A stretch of 53,209 nt of DNA from an uncultured Erysipelotrichaceae bacterium (GTDB taxonomy: Bacteria; Bacillota_I; Bacilli_A; Erysipelotrichales; Erysipelotrichaceae): positions 1 to 53,209 of the forward strand of contig CANOSP010000012.1 of assembly GCA_947569705.1 (NCBI GenBank), written 5' to 3'. This document shows, in pieces, positions 17,905 to 25,460 of the stretch (position 1 is the stretch's first letter; each line of letters begins with the position of its first letter). Below the pieces are notes generated by a model. That model saw nothing but the letters and a program-made list of their open reading frames with translations. It made no database searches and was not told where the DNA came from. Made by a program: the position numbers and the translations under genes.

Positions 17905-19104
17905 TTAATATTCCTCTTTTAACAGAAAGTCTGAAAGATGGATAATTTTAACTCCGTTCATATTACCGCTCGCAAGTTCATCAAGCGTTACCACATATTT
18001 TGGATAATGATCTTTAATTTCAAGCAGATTAGCGATCTCACGATCGGAGTTTTCAGGTAACTGGCGACATACTTGTACATAAATGCGCTCATCGCGCTTT
18101 ATTGCGACAAAATCAATTTCTTTTGTTGCATTCTTACCGATATAAACCTTATAGCCTTTTCTCAAAAGTTCAAAATACACAATGTTTTCAAGCATTGCGG
18201 TAATTGCTTGTGTGTGAAATCCCATCATGCAGTATTTGAGCGAAGCATCGGCGAGATAGAATTTTTCCTGTGTTTTCAGTACTGACTTTCCCTGCAAGTC
18301 ATAGCGTTGACAGCGATAGATAACAAAAGCTTTTTCCAACCATTCTAAATAATTATATACCGCTTCTACCGAAAGTGAGCGTCCCTGACTTTTCATAAAT
18401 TTCACAATCGTGTTTGTCGAAAAAGTCTTTCCGACATTTTCAATGATAAACTTTACTACGCGATTGAATAAATCAAAATTCGTTACTTTTTGACGCCTTG
18501 TAATATCGTTTGAAATAACAGAATGATAAATGCCTTCGACAATTTGATAAGCAGCGTCCTCATCTAAATTGCTTACGGCTATAATCGGAAAGCCACCCAT
18601 GCGAATATATTCATTTAAAAGCTCTTTCTTTGTCTTTCGGCTTGTTTTTTTGAATTCTGAAAATTCTTGAAAGGACAGGGTGAAAATCGGTATTGATACA
18701 TATCTTCCGGTTAAGTAAGTAGATATTTCACTTGACATTAGCTTGGAATTAGAACCGGTAACATAAATATCCGTATTGTCATTTTCAAGCAGACTGTTTA
18801 CTGCTTTTTCCCAGCCGGTGATTTCCTGTACCTCATCAAGCAATAAATAGTATCGTCCTTGTTCTGTCATTTTTGCTTTGATACTGTGATACATCTCTTT
18901 GTCCGTCATTTGATCATCAAGATCCTCTGAGGTATAGCTGATATGAATGATGTGATCGCCGGATACACCGTTTTTGATTAAATCATTATGCAGCATAGTT
19001 AAAATCGTTGATTTGCCGCAGCGGCGAATACCGGCAAGCACCTTAACTAACGGAATATTACGATAGGTTTTTAATAGTTCTAAATAATAGGGTCTTTCTA
19101 TCAT
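17905..19104 (-). CDS. ATP-binding protein, AAA_14 + DUF4143
   Basis: A 399-residue protein with the two-part layout of a widespread prokaryotic ATPase family. Walker A is GIRRCGKST at residues 25-33, Walker B is YYLLLDEVQE at about 85-94, and a sensor-like VTGSNSKLMSSE follows. The C-terminal DUF4143 part is PD-(D/E)XK nuclease-like, with EIDFVAIKRDERIYVQV carrying a plausible Asp and IYVQV core. The family is common in anaerobes in many copies and its function is unsettled. There is no adjacent partner gene: an unlinked methyltransferase diverges on one side and htpG converges on the other. Family assignment is secure; no role is claimed. Confidence 0.9.
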   Translation of the reverse strand: MIERPYYLELLKTYRNIPLVKVLAGIRRCGKSTILTMLHNDLIKNGVSGDHIIHISYTSEDLDDQMTDKEMYHSIKAKMTEQGRYYLLLDEVQEITGWEKAVNSLLENDNTDIYVTGSNSKLMSSEISTYLTGRYVSIPIFTLSFQEFSEFKKTSRKTKKELLNEYIRMGGFPIIAVSNLDEDAAYQIVEGIYHSVISNDITRRQKVTNFDLFNRVVKFIIENVGKTFSTNTIVKFMKSQGRSLSVEAVYNYLEWLEKAFVIYRCQRYDLQGKSVLKTQEKFYLADASLKYCMMGFHTQAITAMLENIVYFELLRKGYKVYIGKNATKEIDFVAIKRDERIYVQVCRQLPENSDREIANLLEIKDHYPKYVVTLDELASGNMNGVKIIHLSDFLLKEEY

Positions 19105-19338
19105 ATAAACACCTTCTTTTTATATAGTATACCAAAATTGTTGTAGTGAATCAAAAGTTTTTACTTAAATAACGAAAAAACTTTATAAATAATATGAGTT
19201 TTTTAGCAATTCATATCTCAATGATTTTCATTAAATTCTGATAGAAACTCACTAATAAAATATATGCTTGAAAAAGCTTCTGTGATTTGTTAGACTTACA
19301 CTAATTTAAAACATGTTACAATAAAGGAGTGAAATCAT

Positions 19339-19956
19339 ATGGCAAACCCTTGGACAGAAATCAGTTTAGATATATATGAAGCTCATATGAAGCAGGATAA
19401 TGTCAGACAGCTTCAAGCATTAAATGAAATGATGCATGAACAAATAAGCGGCTTTTCTGTCTCAGTATTAATGATACTCGGAGTAGCCGGGGGAAACGGC
19501 TTGGAACATATCGATCCTAATTGCTGTCAAAGAGTATATGGTATTGATATTAATGAAGCTTATTTACAAGCTGTGTCACAAAGATATTCGCATTTATCAG
19601 AAGTTTTAAAGTTGCTGTGCATTGATTTACAGACACAATTTCATCAATTGCCGCAGGTTGAATATGTAATTGCGGATTTATTAATTGAATATATCGGTAT
19701 TGATTGTTTCCAAGCAGTGCTTCATCACGTGAAACCACAATTTGTATCATGTATCATTCAAATAGATCATGAGCATAAATGGGTATCGGATACAGACTAT
19801 CAAGCGGCTTTTCAAGGCTTGCAGCAATTACATCAGCGAATTGATGAAAAGCAGCTGATTGAGAGTATGAAGGAATTACATTATTCAATATTGTATGAAC
19901 AGCGCAGAGAGTTGCCGAATCACAAAGAATTGTTGAGACTTGATTTTCGACTGTAG
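19339..19956 (+). CDS. Class I SAM-dependent methyltransferase
   Basis: A 205-residue protein with a Rossmann-like methyltransferase core. Motif I is VLMILGVAGGNGLEHI at about residues 43-58 with a glycine-rich turn, followed by the acidic residue of VYGIDINEAYL that would bind the ribose of SAM. VEYVIADLLIEYIG matches motif IV. AAAGGAG lies 9 nt before the ATG. The substrate is unknown; related short proteins are often annotated as type 11 or 12 methyltransferases. A hairpin and tRNA-Pro on the opposite strand follow, and no operon partner is present. Confidence 0.75.
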   Translation: MANPWTEISLDIYEAHMKQDNVRQLQALNEMMHEQISGFSVSVLMILGVAGGNGLEHIDPNCCQRVYGIDINEAYLQAVSQRYSHLSEVLKLLCIDLQTQFHQLPQVEYVIADLLIEYIGIDCFQAVLHHVKPQFVSCIIQIDHEHKWVSDTDYQAAFQGLQQLHQRIDEKQLIESMKELHYSILYEQRRELPNHKELLRLDFRL

Positions 19957-20013
19957 AAGCAGCCGGCAACAAATTACCGATTTTAGACTGATTTGATTCA
20001 AAATGAATAATAA

Positions 20014-20047
20014 AAAGGGCAGGTCGTTTGATTGAGCGATGCCCTTT
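20014..20047 (-). terminator. Terminator of tRNA-Pro
   Basis: An 8-bp stem (20014-20021 with 20040-20047) with a small inner TCG/CGA pairing. On the minus strand it is followed by TTTTTATTATTC, the right orientation for the tRNA gene upstream of it. Confidence 0.7.
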
Positions 20048-20086
20048 AAACATTCTTAAAATATGAGTTTCTATTCAAATAAAAAA

Positions 20087-20163
20087 TGGTCGGGATGACA
20101 GGATTTGAACCTGCGACCCCTAGCACCCCATGCTAGTGCACTACCAAGCTGTGCTACATCCCG
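20087..20163 (-). tRNA. tRNA-Pro (anticodon GGG)
   Basis: On the minus strand the acceptor CGGGATG pairs with CATCCCG. The anticodon stem CTAGC/GCTAG encloses ATGGGGT, giving anticodon GGG, which reads CCC and CCU. The T-loop TTCAAAT is present, and CCA is encoded (20087-20089 on the plus strand as TGG). This gene lies head to head with the helicase gene. Confidence 0.92.
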
Positions 20164-20288
20164 ATGTCACTATTTTACTATACAGGCTATGCAAAAGTAA
20201 AGAAAAATATGCGATGAAGCAGCTTTTAGGAAAATGTCTTGCAATAGCTTCACTTTTCAGCGATAATAAAGAAAGAAATGAGGCATAT

Positions 20289-21728
20289 ATGAACTTTCAA
20301 AATATTATACAAGAGGAAACACTGTTGGCGGCGATTGCAAAGCTGAACTGGAAACAGCCGACAGAAATTCAGCAGCAAGTCATACCGCTGTTAAAAAATA
20401 ATCAAAATATTGTTATGCAGGCAGATACAGGCAGCGGCAAAACCGGTGCATACGGATTGGGGATTTTAGAGCAGCTGAAATGGGAAAATAAAACAGCGCA
20501 ATGCTTAATCATTGCCCCGACAAGAGAGCTGGCACTGCAAATAAAAAATGATATAGAGCATATCGGTAAATATAAACGAATAAAATGCACTGCTTTGATC
20601 GGTAAAGAGCCTATGGAACAACAGCTTCATGATCTAAAACAAAAGCATCATGTGATCAGCGGAACACCGGGAAGAATTCTTGATCATATTCAACAGGGCA
20701 ATATTAACCTTTCATCACTTACGCATATCGTTGTCGATGAAGTCGATGAATTATGTGCGATGGGCTTTTATGATACCCTTTGTGCGATATTGGATGCAAT
20801 AGTACAGCCTTGTTGTATGTGTTTTTGTTCGGCAACAATCGATGATGCGGTATGCGGACTTGCCGAGCGCTACGCTGAAAACTATGAAACAGTCTCACTT
20901 TGTGAGGAAAAACTGAAAAAGCAATTTCAAAATGAGGTTTATCAAGTAAGTGAAGCTGACAAGCCTGCGTTTTTATGGAAGCTGTTATTATATCAAGCAG
21001 ACAGCACGACGATCATATTCTGTAATACAAGAGATACTTGTGAAAGTGTCTATCGAAATATCAGAAAACATATGCAGGAGGTCGCAATCTATCACGGTGC
21101 ACTTGATCAACAAAAACGTCGTCAAGAGTTAGCGAAGCTGTACAGCGGGCAGGCACAGATCATGGTAGCCAGTGATATTGCGGCACGCGGTTTAGACATT
21201 GATAAAGTGGATACTATCATTAACTATGATCTGCCTAATGATGCCGTGCGCTTTCAGCATCGTGCCGGGCGAAGCGGCAGGGGCAATCGCAGCGGTCATG
21301 TGATTACGCTTGCGGATGTGTCGCAGACTGACTTGCTTAAACAGTTTCAGGAGGCACTTGATTGTGAGTTTATCAATGGTGCAGTTGATTGCATTCATGC
21401 ACAAAGTGATGATCCTCAATCACTTGCGAAGCTGTTAAGTAAACGGCAATTTAAAACCGGCAAAGCAGCGGCATTTCAAAATGATATTTTACGTCTGTAT
21501 ATTCACGGCGGAAAAAAGAAAAAAATTCGTGCCAAGGATCTTGTCGGAGCCATCTGTCAAATTGATACGATCAGCTTTGCGGATATCGGGGTCATTGAAA
21601 TTCAAGAAAACGGCAGTTATGTTGAAATACTCAATCATAAGGGAATGCAGGTATATGAGCAGCTGAAGACATTACCTATAAAAAATCGTCGTTTAAAAGT
21701 TGAAATCAGTTATAAGCAATATGAATAA
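20289..21728 (+). CDS. dbpA: DEAD-box RNA helicase of the DbpA/YxiN type
   Basis: A 479-residue ATP-dependent RNA helicase. The Q motif is KLNWKQPTEIQQQVIP, motif I ADTGSGKT, Ia PTRELALQ, III SAT, V ASDIAARGLDI and VI HRAGRSGRG. Motif II reads VVDEVDE, so DEVD replaces DEAD; the acidic residues that coordinate Mg-ATP are kept. The C-terminal 70 residues (IRAKDLVGAICQI through IGVIEIQENGSYVEIL to the end) match the RNA-recognition domain that directs DbpA/YxiN to hairpin 92 of 23S rRNA, so a role in large-subunit assembly is likely. The start at 20289 follows GAGG; a longer frame would run back through the tRNA-Pro gene and is rejected. A strong terminator follows. Confidence 0.9.
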   Translation: MNFQNIIQEETLLAAIAKLNWKQPTEIQQQVIPLLKNNQNIVMQADTGSGKTGAYGLGILEQLKWENKTAQCLIIAPTRELALQIKNDIEHIGKYKRIKCTALIGKEPMEQQLHDLKQKHHVISGTPGRILDHIQQGNINLSSLTHIVVDEVDELCAMGFYDTLCAILDAIVQPCCMCFCSATIDDAVCGLAERYAENYETVSLCEEKLKKQFQNEVYQVSEADKPAFLWKLLLYQADSTTIIFCNTRDTCESVYRNIRKHMQEVAIYHGALDQQKRRQELAKLYSGQAQIMVASDIAARGLDIDKVDTIINYDLPNDAVRFQHRAGRSGRGNRSGHVITLADVSQTDLLKQFQEALDCEFINGAVDCIHAQSDDPQSLAKLLSKRQFKTGKAAAFQNDILRLYIHGGKKKKIRAKDLVGAICQIDTISFADIGVIEIQENGSYVEILNHKGMQVYEQLKTLPIKNRRLKVEISYKQYE

Positions 21729-21775
21729 CCTATTAATTATCTGAACAACGAACATCAATCAAAGTAAATGAAATT

Positions 21776-21815
21776 ACGTAAACGCTTTCAATTTATCGAA
21801 AAAGTTTACGTTTTT
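21776..21815 (+). terminator. Intrinsic terminator after dbpA
   Basis: An 8-bp stem (21776-21783 with 21804-21811) with an inner TTTC/GAAA stem, followed by TTTTT. Confidence 0.85.
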
Positions 21816-21986
21816 ATATTGTTTCTTTTAAGATAAAGTTGTAAAATGAAGCTATAAGAAACTGTAAGCATATTTATATCATTTGAATCATATAATTTAG
21901 CGAACCATTTATCGTGTGTGTATTTAAGCAGCTCAGCGAAACAATCTTTGATTATAATTGAAACAAAGGAAGAAAGAAGGATTTAT

Positions 21987-22838
21987 ATGGCAATTTATGA
22001 ACTGTTATATGATATTAAGGATCAACGGGAAGCAGACGGTATCTGTAGCTTTAACGGTTATTTAGAGGATTATTTAACCACAATAGAAAATCAATCCGAG
22101 GATCAGAGAACTGAATTTTTTCAATCATTATTAAAAAAAGATGAAGATCTTCGTATCTGTGTGGATTTAAAACTAAATATTAATCGCAGCGCTGTTGCCA
22201 ATCAGATCATTCGCTATAAAGATGCCTTTAAGCTTCCGAAAGGAACTATCTGTTGTCCTTATATTATTTACGGAACTTTCCGTAATGAGCAGAAAGCGAT
22301 GATTTTAACATGGGGAGAGCGAGCATCTTACATTATCGCCAAGGCTTTATATTTTGTAATCAGTGAACCTGATAATGAATATGAAGGATCACGCAATGAA
22401 ATGATAGCCTGTTATGCACAAGCGAATCAAATAAAGATTGCCGAAACAGCTATGGATCGCTTTTTTTGGAATAATGAAAAGGCGGGGATTGTTCAGCGCA
22501 GTTTAGATGCACAGATTTATTCAAATTATCAGGAAATGTATGAAACGGCATTACAGTTGGCAAATGATCAAATTGAGCATAAAGAGAATCTGCTGGCGGA
22601 AAGTGAAGACAGTGAGGAAGCTGTCAATCAAATGATTGCCACATGGTTTTTGTTAAAGAAGTTTGTATATGTACAATATATGATGGATAAAAAGCACTTA
22701 AGAGAGCATGAAGATGATGTGCGCAAGCAGCGGCGATATGCGAAAGAAAAATGCGATTCTATCGGCTTTATCTCTTACAGTGAATTGTGGAAATCGGCAC
22801 AGAATTTCAAACAAAACCGGAAAAATGATAGGATATAA
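21987..22838 (+). CDS. Hypothetical protein, 283 aa, no recognised family
   Basis: I do not recognise this protein. It has no signal peptide and no membrane segment, is rich in charged residues, and looks mainly helical, especially the long stretch from about residue 190 to 280 with heptad-like Glu/Lys/Leu spacing. The only distinctive segment is KLPKGTICCPYIIYGTFRNEQKAMILTWGERASYII in the middle, which could be a beta-rich core. The ATG at 21987 follows AGAAGGA with good spacing; an in-frame ATG 23 codons upstream lacks one. Transcribed alone: a terminator precedes it at 21776 and its stop codon lies inside its own terminator at 22830. It is clearly coding, with ordinary codon use like its neighbours. 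Confidence 0.75.
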   Translation: MAIYELLYDIKDQREADGICSFNGYLEDYLTTIENQSEDQRTEFFQSLLKKDEDLRICVDLKLNINRSAVANQIIRYKDAFKLPKGTICCPYIIYGTFRNEQKAMILTWGERASYIIAKALYFVISEPDNEYEGSRNEMIACYAQANQIKIAETAMDRFFWNNEKAGIVQRSLDAQIYSNYQEMYETALQLANDQIEHKENLLAESEDSEEAVNQMIATWFLLKKFVYVQYMMDKKHLREHEDDVRKQRRYAKEKCDSIGFISYSELWKSAQNFKQNRKNDRI

Positions 22839-22858
22839 AAAAATATCCTTTTCTTTTA
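22830..22858 (+). terminator. Terminator overlapping the stop codon of the 283-aa gene
   Basis: A 7-bp stem (22830-22836 with 22843-22849) with an all-A loop, followed by TTTTCTTTT. The TAA stop (22836-22838) starts in the stem and ends in the loop. Confidence 0.75.
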
Positions 22859-22904
22859 CATAAAAAAAGATTATAATGATAACAGAAACAAAGGAGGGAT
22901 TCTT

Positions 22905-23036
22905 ATGCGTACCGGAGCTTTAACAGGCGATACGACTAATCTTACGTTGTATTTTGCATTAGCGATACTGGCATTTTTTATCCTGTTGATTATACTATTA
23001 TTGAAACGACGCAAGGACAAGGATGAGGACCAATAA
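22905..23036 (+). CDS. 43-aa stand-alone LPXTG-like sorting-signal microprotein
   Basis: A complete small gene with a -10 box TATAAT (22872-22877), the near-perfect ribosome site AAGGAGGG 6 nt before the ATG, 43 codons, and a terminator whose loop holds the stop. The protein is MRTGALTGDTTN followed by a hydrophobic helix of about 22 residues and a highly charged tail KRRKDKDEDQ. Motif, membrane helix and positive residues in this order form a cell-wall sorting signal, yet there is no signal peptide and no passenger domain. GALTGDxTNL is identical in layout to the end of the surface protein at 3-140. It may be a membrane microprotein, a sortase competitor or decoy, or an anchor relic. The coding call is strong; the function is unknown. 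Confidence 0.8.
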   Translation: MRTGALTGDTTNLTLYFALAILAFFILLIILLLKRRKDKDEDQ

Positions 23037-23052
23037 CGGTCTTTTTCTTTTT
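23026..23052 (+). terminator. Terminator with the microprotein stop codon in its loop
   Basis: A 6-bp stem (23026-23031 with 23038-23043) followed by TTTTCTTTTT. The TAA of the 43-aa gene (23034-23036) lies in the loop. Confidence 0.7.
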
Positions 23053-23063
23053 GATTAGATAAT

Positions 23064-23582
23064 ATGAAGTATTGTATAAAATGCGGACATCCGTTAGAAA
23101 AGCGCAGTTTAAAGCATGAGGGAATGATCCCTTATTGTGTGCATTGTGAAGAGTATCGCTTTCCGTATGCGAATACGGCAGTATCGATGATATTGTTGTC
23201 TCCGGATCAGTCACAGGTGCTGTTGATCCGGCAATATCAGAAAAAAGATTATATTCTGGTTGCCGGTTATGTGAATCAAAAAGAATCTTTAGAGGAAGCA
23301 CTTTATCGTGAATGCAGCGAAGAAACAGGCAGGAAGCTGCTTGGAATACAGTATTTGAAAAGTGCTTATTATGAAGCAAGCAATACATTAATGTGCTGTT
23401 TTATCACCGTTGCGGATTCTGTGTCACTAAAGAATATCAGCACTTGGGAAATCGATCAGGCAAATTGGTTTTCATTTACTGAGGCTTTACAAGTGATTAA
23501 GCCGAATTCATTAGCTAAGCAGTTTTTAGAAGCTTATTTAGCATATCGAAAAAATAATCCTTTGATTCCGATAAACAGATAG
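23064..23582 (+). CDS. NUDIX hydrolase with N-terminal zinc ribbon
   Basis: A 172-residue cytosolic hydrolase. Residues 4-27 contain two CxxC pairs (CIKCG and CVHCEEY), a zinc ribbon as in NADH pyrophosphatase NudC-like proteins. The Nudix box is GYVNQKESLEEALYRECSEE followed by TG, matching Gx5Ex7REUxEExG with all catalytic Glu residues. The likely substrate is a nucleoside diphosphate linked to another group, such as NAD(H) or an RNA cap, by family analogy only. The ATG has no clear ribosome site (GATTAGATAAT precedes it), which is unusual for this window. The last codons form the left arm of a 20-bp terminator shared with the convergent yigZ gene. Confidence 0.9.
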   Translation: MKYCIKCGHPLEKRSLKHEGMIPYCVHCEEYRFPYANTAVSMILLSPDQSQVLLIRQYQKKDYILVAGYVNQKESLEEALYRECSEETGRKLLGIQYLKSAYYEASNTLMCCFITVADSVSLKNISTWEIDQANWFSFTEALQVIKPNSLAKQFLEAYLAYRKNNPLIPINR

Positions 23583-23601
23583 GAATCAAAGGATTATTTT
23601 T
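23550..23601. terminator. 20-bp perfect bidirectional terminator shared by NUDIX and yigZ genes
   Basis: A perfect 20-bp inverted repeat (23550-23569 with 23582-23601) with a 12-nt loop. Both ends are A/T runs, so it works in both directions. The left arm encodes the last residues of the NUDIX protein; the stop codon of yigZ lies in the right arm. Confidence 0.92.
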
Positions 23602-24223
23602 CATTATGAGTTTGAGTGATCGGCATATCAACAACTATATCTTCAATAAATTGCACAGCGATCGTTCCGCTGCTTAATTCATTGATTTCGTCCTGCGGAA
23701 TTTTTTGACACAGAAACAGATAAGTGACCTGTTCTTCATATAGCTTATCCAGTACCTCAATCTGTTCACTGCGAAAGAAATAGTCCAGCTTGCCGATCAA
23801 ATCATAAGCAAAGGATATTTGACATTTTTTAAGCGTCTGCTTACGTGTCAGAACTGCTTCATCTATCGCTTGAGCGACACTTCCCGAATAAGCGCGTATC
23901 AAACCGCCGGCGCCTAATTTAATACCGCCGAAGTAACGAACGGTAATCGCTAATATATCCTGTAGCTTTCTTTGCTTTAAACATTCCAGCATCGGAACAC
24001 CGGCAGTACCGCTCGGTTCTTTATCATCATTACTGCGCTGTATCTCATCATGCTCACCGATAATAAAGGCGTAACAATGATGATTCGCATCAGGATGCAT
24101 TTTTTTAATTGCTTGAATATAAGCTTTAGCCTCTTCTTCACTTGTAGTATAATGCAGATAAGTGATAAAGCGGCTTTTTTTAATCACTGTTTCGCTTTCA
24201 CAATCAGCTTGAATATGATACAT
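23594..24223 (-). CDS. yigZ: YigZ/IMPACT family protein
   Basis: A 209-residue protein of the UPF0029/IMPACT family. The N-terminal domain shows KKSRFITYLHYTTSEEEAKAYI, then HPDANHHCYAFIIG, NDDKEPSGTAGVPML and ITVRYFGGIKLGAGGLIRAYSGSVAQAI, the strongest family signature. The C-terminal part is the ferredoxin-like DUF1949 domain. Bacterial members are conserved but of uncertain role; an RNA-related or translation-linked activity is suggested by the IMPACT relationship. I chose the ATG at 24223 because GGTGA lies 5 nt upstream and the family starts here; a longer frame would begin 15 codons earlier. Its 5' end overlaps the 3' end of the small membrane-protein gene at 24184-24471 by 40 nt. Confidence 0.92.
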   Translation of the reverse strand: MYHIQADCESETVIKKSRFITYLHYTTSEEEAKAYIQAIKKMHPDANHHCYAFIIGEHDEIQRSNDDKEPSGTAGVPMLECLKQRKLQDILAITVRYFGGIKLGAGGLIRAYSGSVAQAIDEAVLTRKQTLKKCQISFAYDLIGKLDYFFRSEQIEVLDKLYEEQVTYLFLCQKIPQDEINELSSGTIAVQFIEDIVVDMPITQTHNEK

Positions 24224-24471
24224 AACATCACCGTTACTATTATAACCGAAATTGCTTGATAACGCCATCCTCTCTTTATGAGCGACAGCTTTTCTTTTAC
24301 ATTAATAAATGATGCGATAATATAGATGAACTCGGTTATAATAAACATAGCATGGGATGAAGTGTATTTACGTGAAAACGGGGCTTTGAAATATTTATGA
24401 TTTCCTTGATAAACGGATGACATTTGGACATAAGCGTGATATGATAAACAAGAGCCAAACAATAACATTAC
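24184..24471 (-). CDS. Probable small membrane protein with three hydrophobic helices
   Basis: A 95-residue frame, not a recognised family. Hydrophobic stretches are near the N-terminus (MLLFGSCLSYHAYV), in the middle (AMFIITEFIYIIASFIN) and at the end (AISVIIVTVMLCIIFKLIV), with the positive residues KEKLSLIKRGWR and KAKQ between and after, as expected for a real membrane topology. AAGG lies 8 nt before the ATG at 24471; longer frames with TTG or other ATG starts up to 24537 lack ribosome sites and would run into the degV promoter. It overlaps yigZ by 40 nt in another frame, suggesting co-translation. Coding status is moderate because no homologue is recognised. Confidence 0.5.
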   Translation of the reverse strand, partial: VMLLFGSCLSYHAYVQMSSVYQGNHKYFKAPFSRKYTSSHAMFIITEFIYIIASFINVKEKLSLIKRGWRYQAISVIIVTVMLCIIFKLIVKAKQ

Positions 24472-24526
24472 ATATACCTTATGAAGATGTAAACGCATAG
24501 TATGAAGAACGATCATATAAAATAGT

Positions 24527-24554
24527 TTGACTTTCAAAACAATTCTGATATAAT
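24527..24554 (+). promoter_or_regulatory. Sigma-A-type promoter of the degV pair
   Basis: TTGACT (24527-24532), 16-nt spacer, TATAAT (24549-24554). The first degV ATG lies 25 nt downstream after GGAGGTAGG. Confidence 0.85.
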
Positions 24555-24579
24555 GATAACGTAATAACGGAGGTAGGAA

Positions 24580-25440
24580 ATGGAAAAAACAGCGATTTTA
24601 ACTGACAGCGGAACCGGATTAACGCAAAAAGAGGCACAGGATGCAGGTATTTTCTTTTTACCGTTGCAGGTGCTGCATGAAGAAAATCAATATTTAGACG
24701 GTGTCAGCATTCAGCTGCATGAGGTGTATGATTTATTAAAACAGCAGGCAAAGTTGACGACTTCGATGCCGCCGATCGGCTTAGTGGAAGAGACGTTAAA
24801 GCAGATTAAAGAAGCAGGATATGACAGTATCGTTTGTATACCGATCACATCCGGATTATCTTCCAGTATGGCATTGATTCAGACAAGCGCAGAGGAACTT
24901 CAAATAGATATTCATATGATTGACTGTTTTACTACTTGTTATATTCAGCGCTATTTGGCAATGTGTGCGAAAAAGCTGGCAGATCAGGGAATCGCAGCTG
25001 TGGAAATTGCGAAACGTCTGCGTGATTCCATTCAGTCAAGCAATACGCTGATTATTCCGGATGATCTTCAGCACTTAAAGCGCGGCGGTCGTTTAACACC
25101 GGTTGCGGCAACTTTAGGCGGATTGTTAAAAATCAAACCGTTGTTACAGCTGAATCAGTCATGTGACGGTAAAATTGATGTTTATGATAAAGTAAGAACG
25201 ATGTCAAAAGCACAGGACAAAGCGATCAGCACCTTTGTGAATGAGGGGGTTGACGGTGATTATATTTGTTCTTGTCTGCATACAGATGCGATGGAAGCAG
25301 GAACAGCTTTCAAGGAAAGAATGCAGGAAGCTTTGCCGAATACCGAGTTGTATTTCGGATATATCGGTGCCGTTATTTCTGTTCATACCGGAATCGGCTG
25401 TTTAGGAATACAGTATATTAAAAAAGTAGCCGGATGTTAG
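24580..25440 (+). CDS. DegV family fatty-acid-binding protein (first of two)
   Basis: A 286-residue cytosolic protein of the DegV/FakB family, which holds a long-chain fatty acid for phosphorylation by the kinase FakA. The N-terminal AILTDSGTGLTQKEAQ carries the phosphate-facing serine region, LTTSMPPIG matches the conserved T-S-x-P loop, and ITSGLSSS and LKRGGRLTPVAATLGGLLKIKPLL are standard family signatures. A clean promoter lies upstream. The second copy begins 20 nt after its stop; the two were probably made by tandem duplication and may prefer different chain lengths or saturation, as FakB1 and FakB2 do in Staphylococcus. No fakA gene is in the window. Confidence 0.92.
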   Translation: MEKTAILTDSGTGLTQKEAQDAGIFFLPLQVLHEENQYLDGVSIQLHEVYDLLKQQAKLTTSMPPIGLVEETLKQIKEAGYDSIVCIPITSGLSSSMALIQTSAEELQIDIHMIDCFTTCYIQRYLAMCAKKLADQGIAAVEIAKRLRDSIQSSNTLIIPDDLQHLKRGGRLTPVAATLGGLLKIKPLLQLNQSCDGKIDVYDKVRTMSKAQDKAISTFVNEGVDGDYICSCLHTDAMEAGTAFKERMQEALPNTELYFGYIGAVISVHTGIGCLGIQYIKKVAGC

Positions 25441-25460
25441 GCTGAAATTAGGAGAACAAG

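Noticed and set aside
20130-20288. N-terminal extension of the helicase
   Set aside because: The extension would be translated through the tRNA-Pro gene; the internal ATG at 20289 has a ribosome site and the family start.
21777-21791. Catabolite-repression (cre)-like GTAAACGCTTTCA
   Set aside because: It lies in the arm and loop of the dbpA terminator, not near a promoter, and misses one conserved base; probably coincidence.
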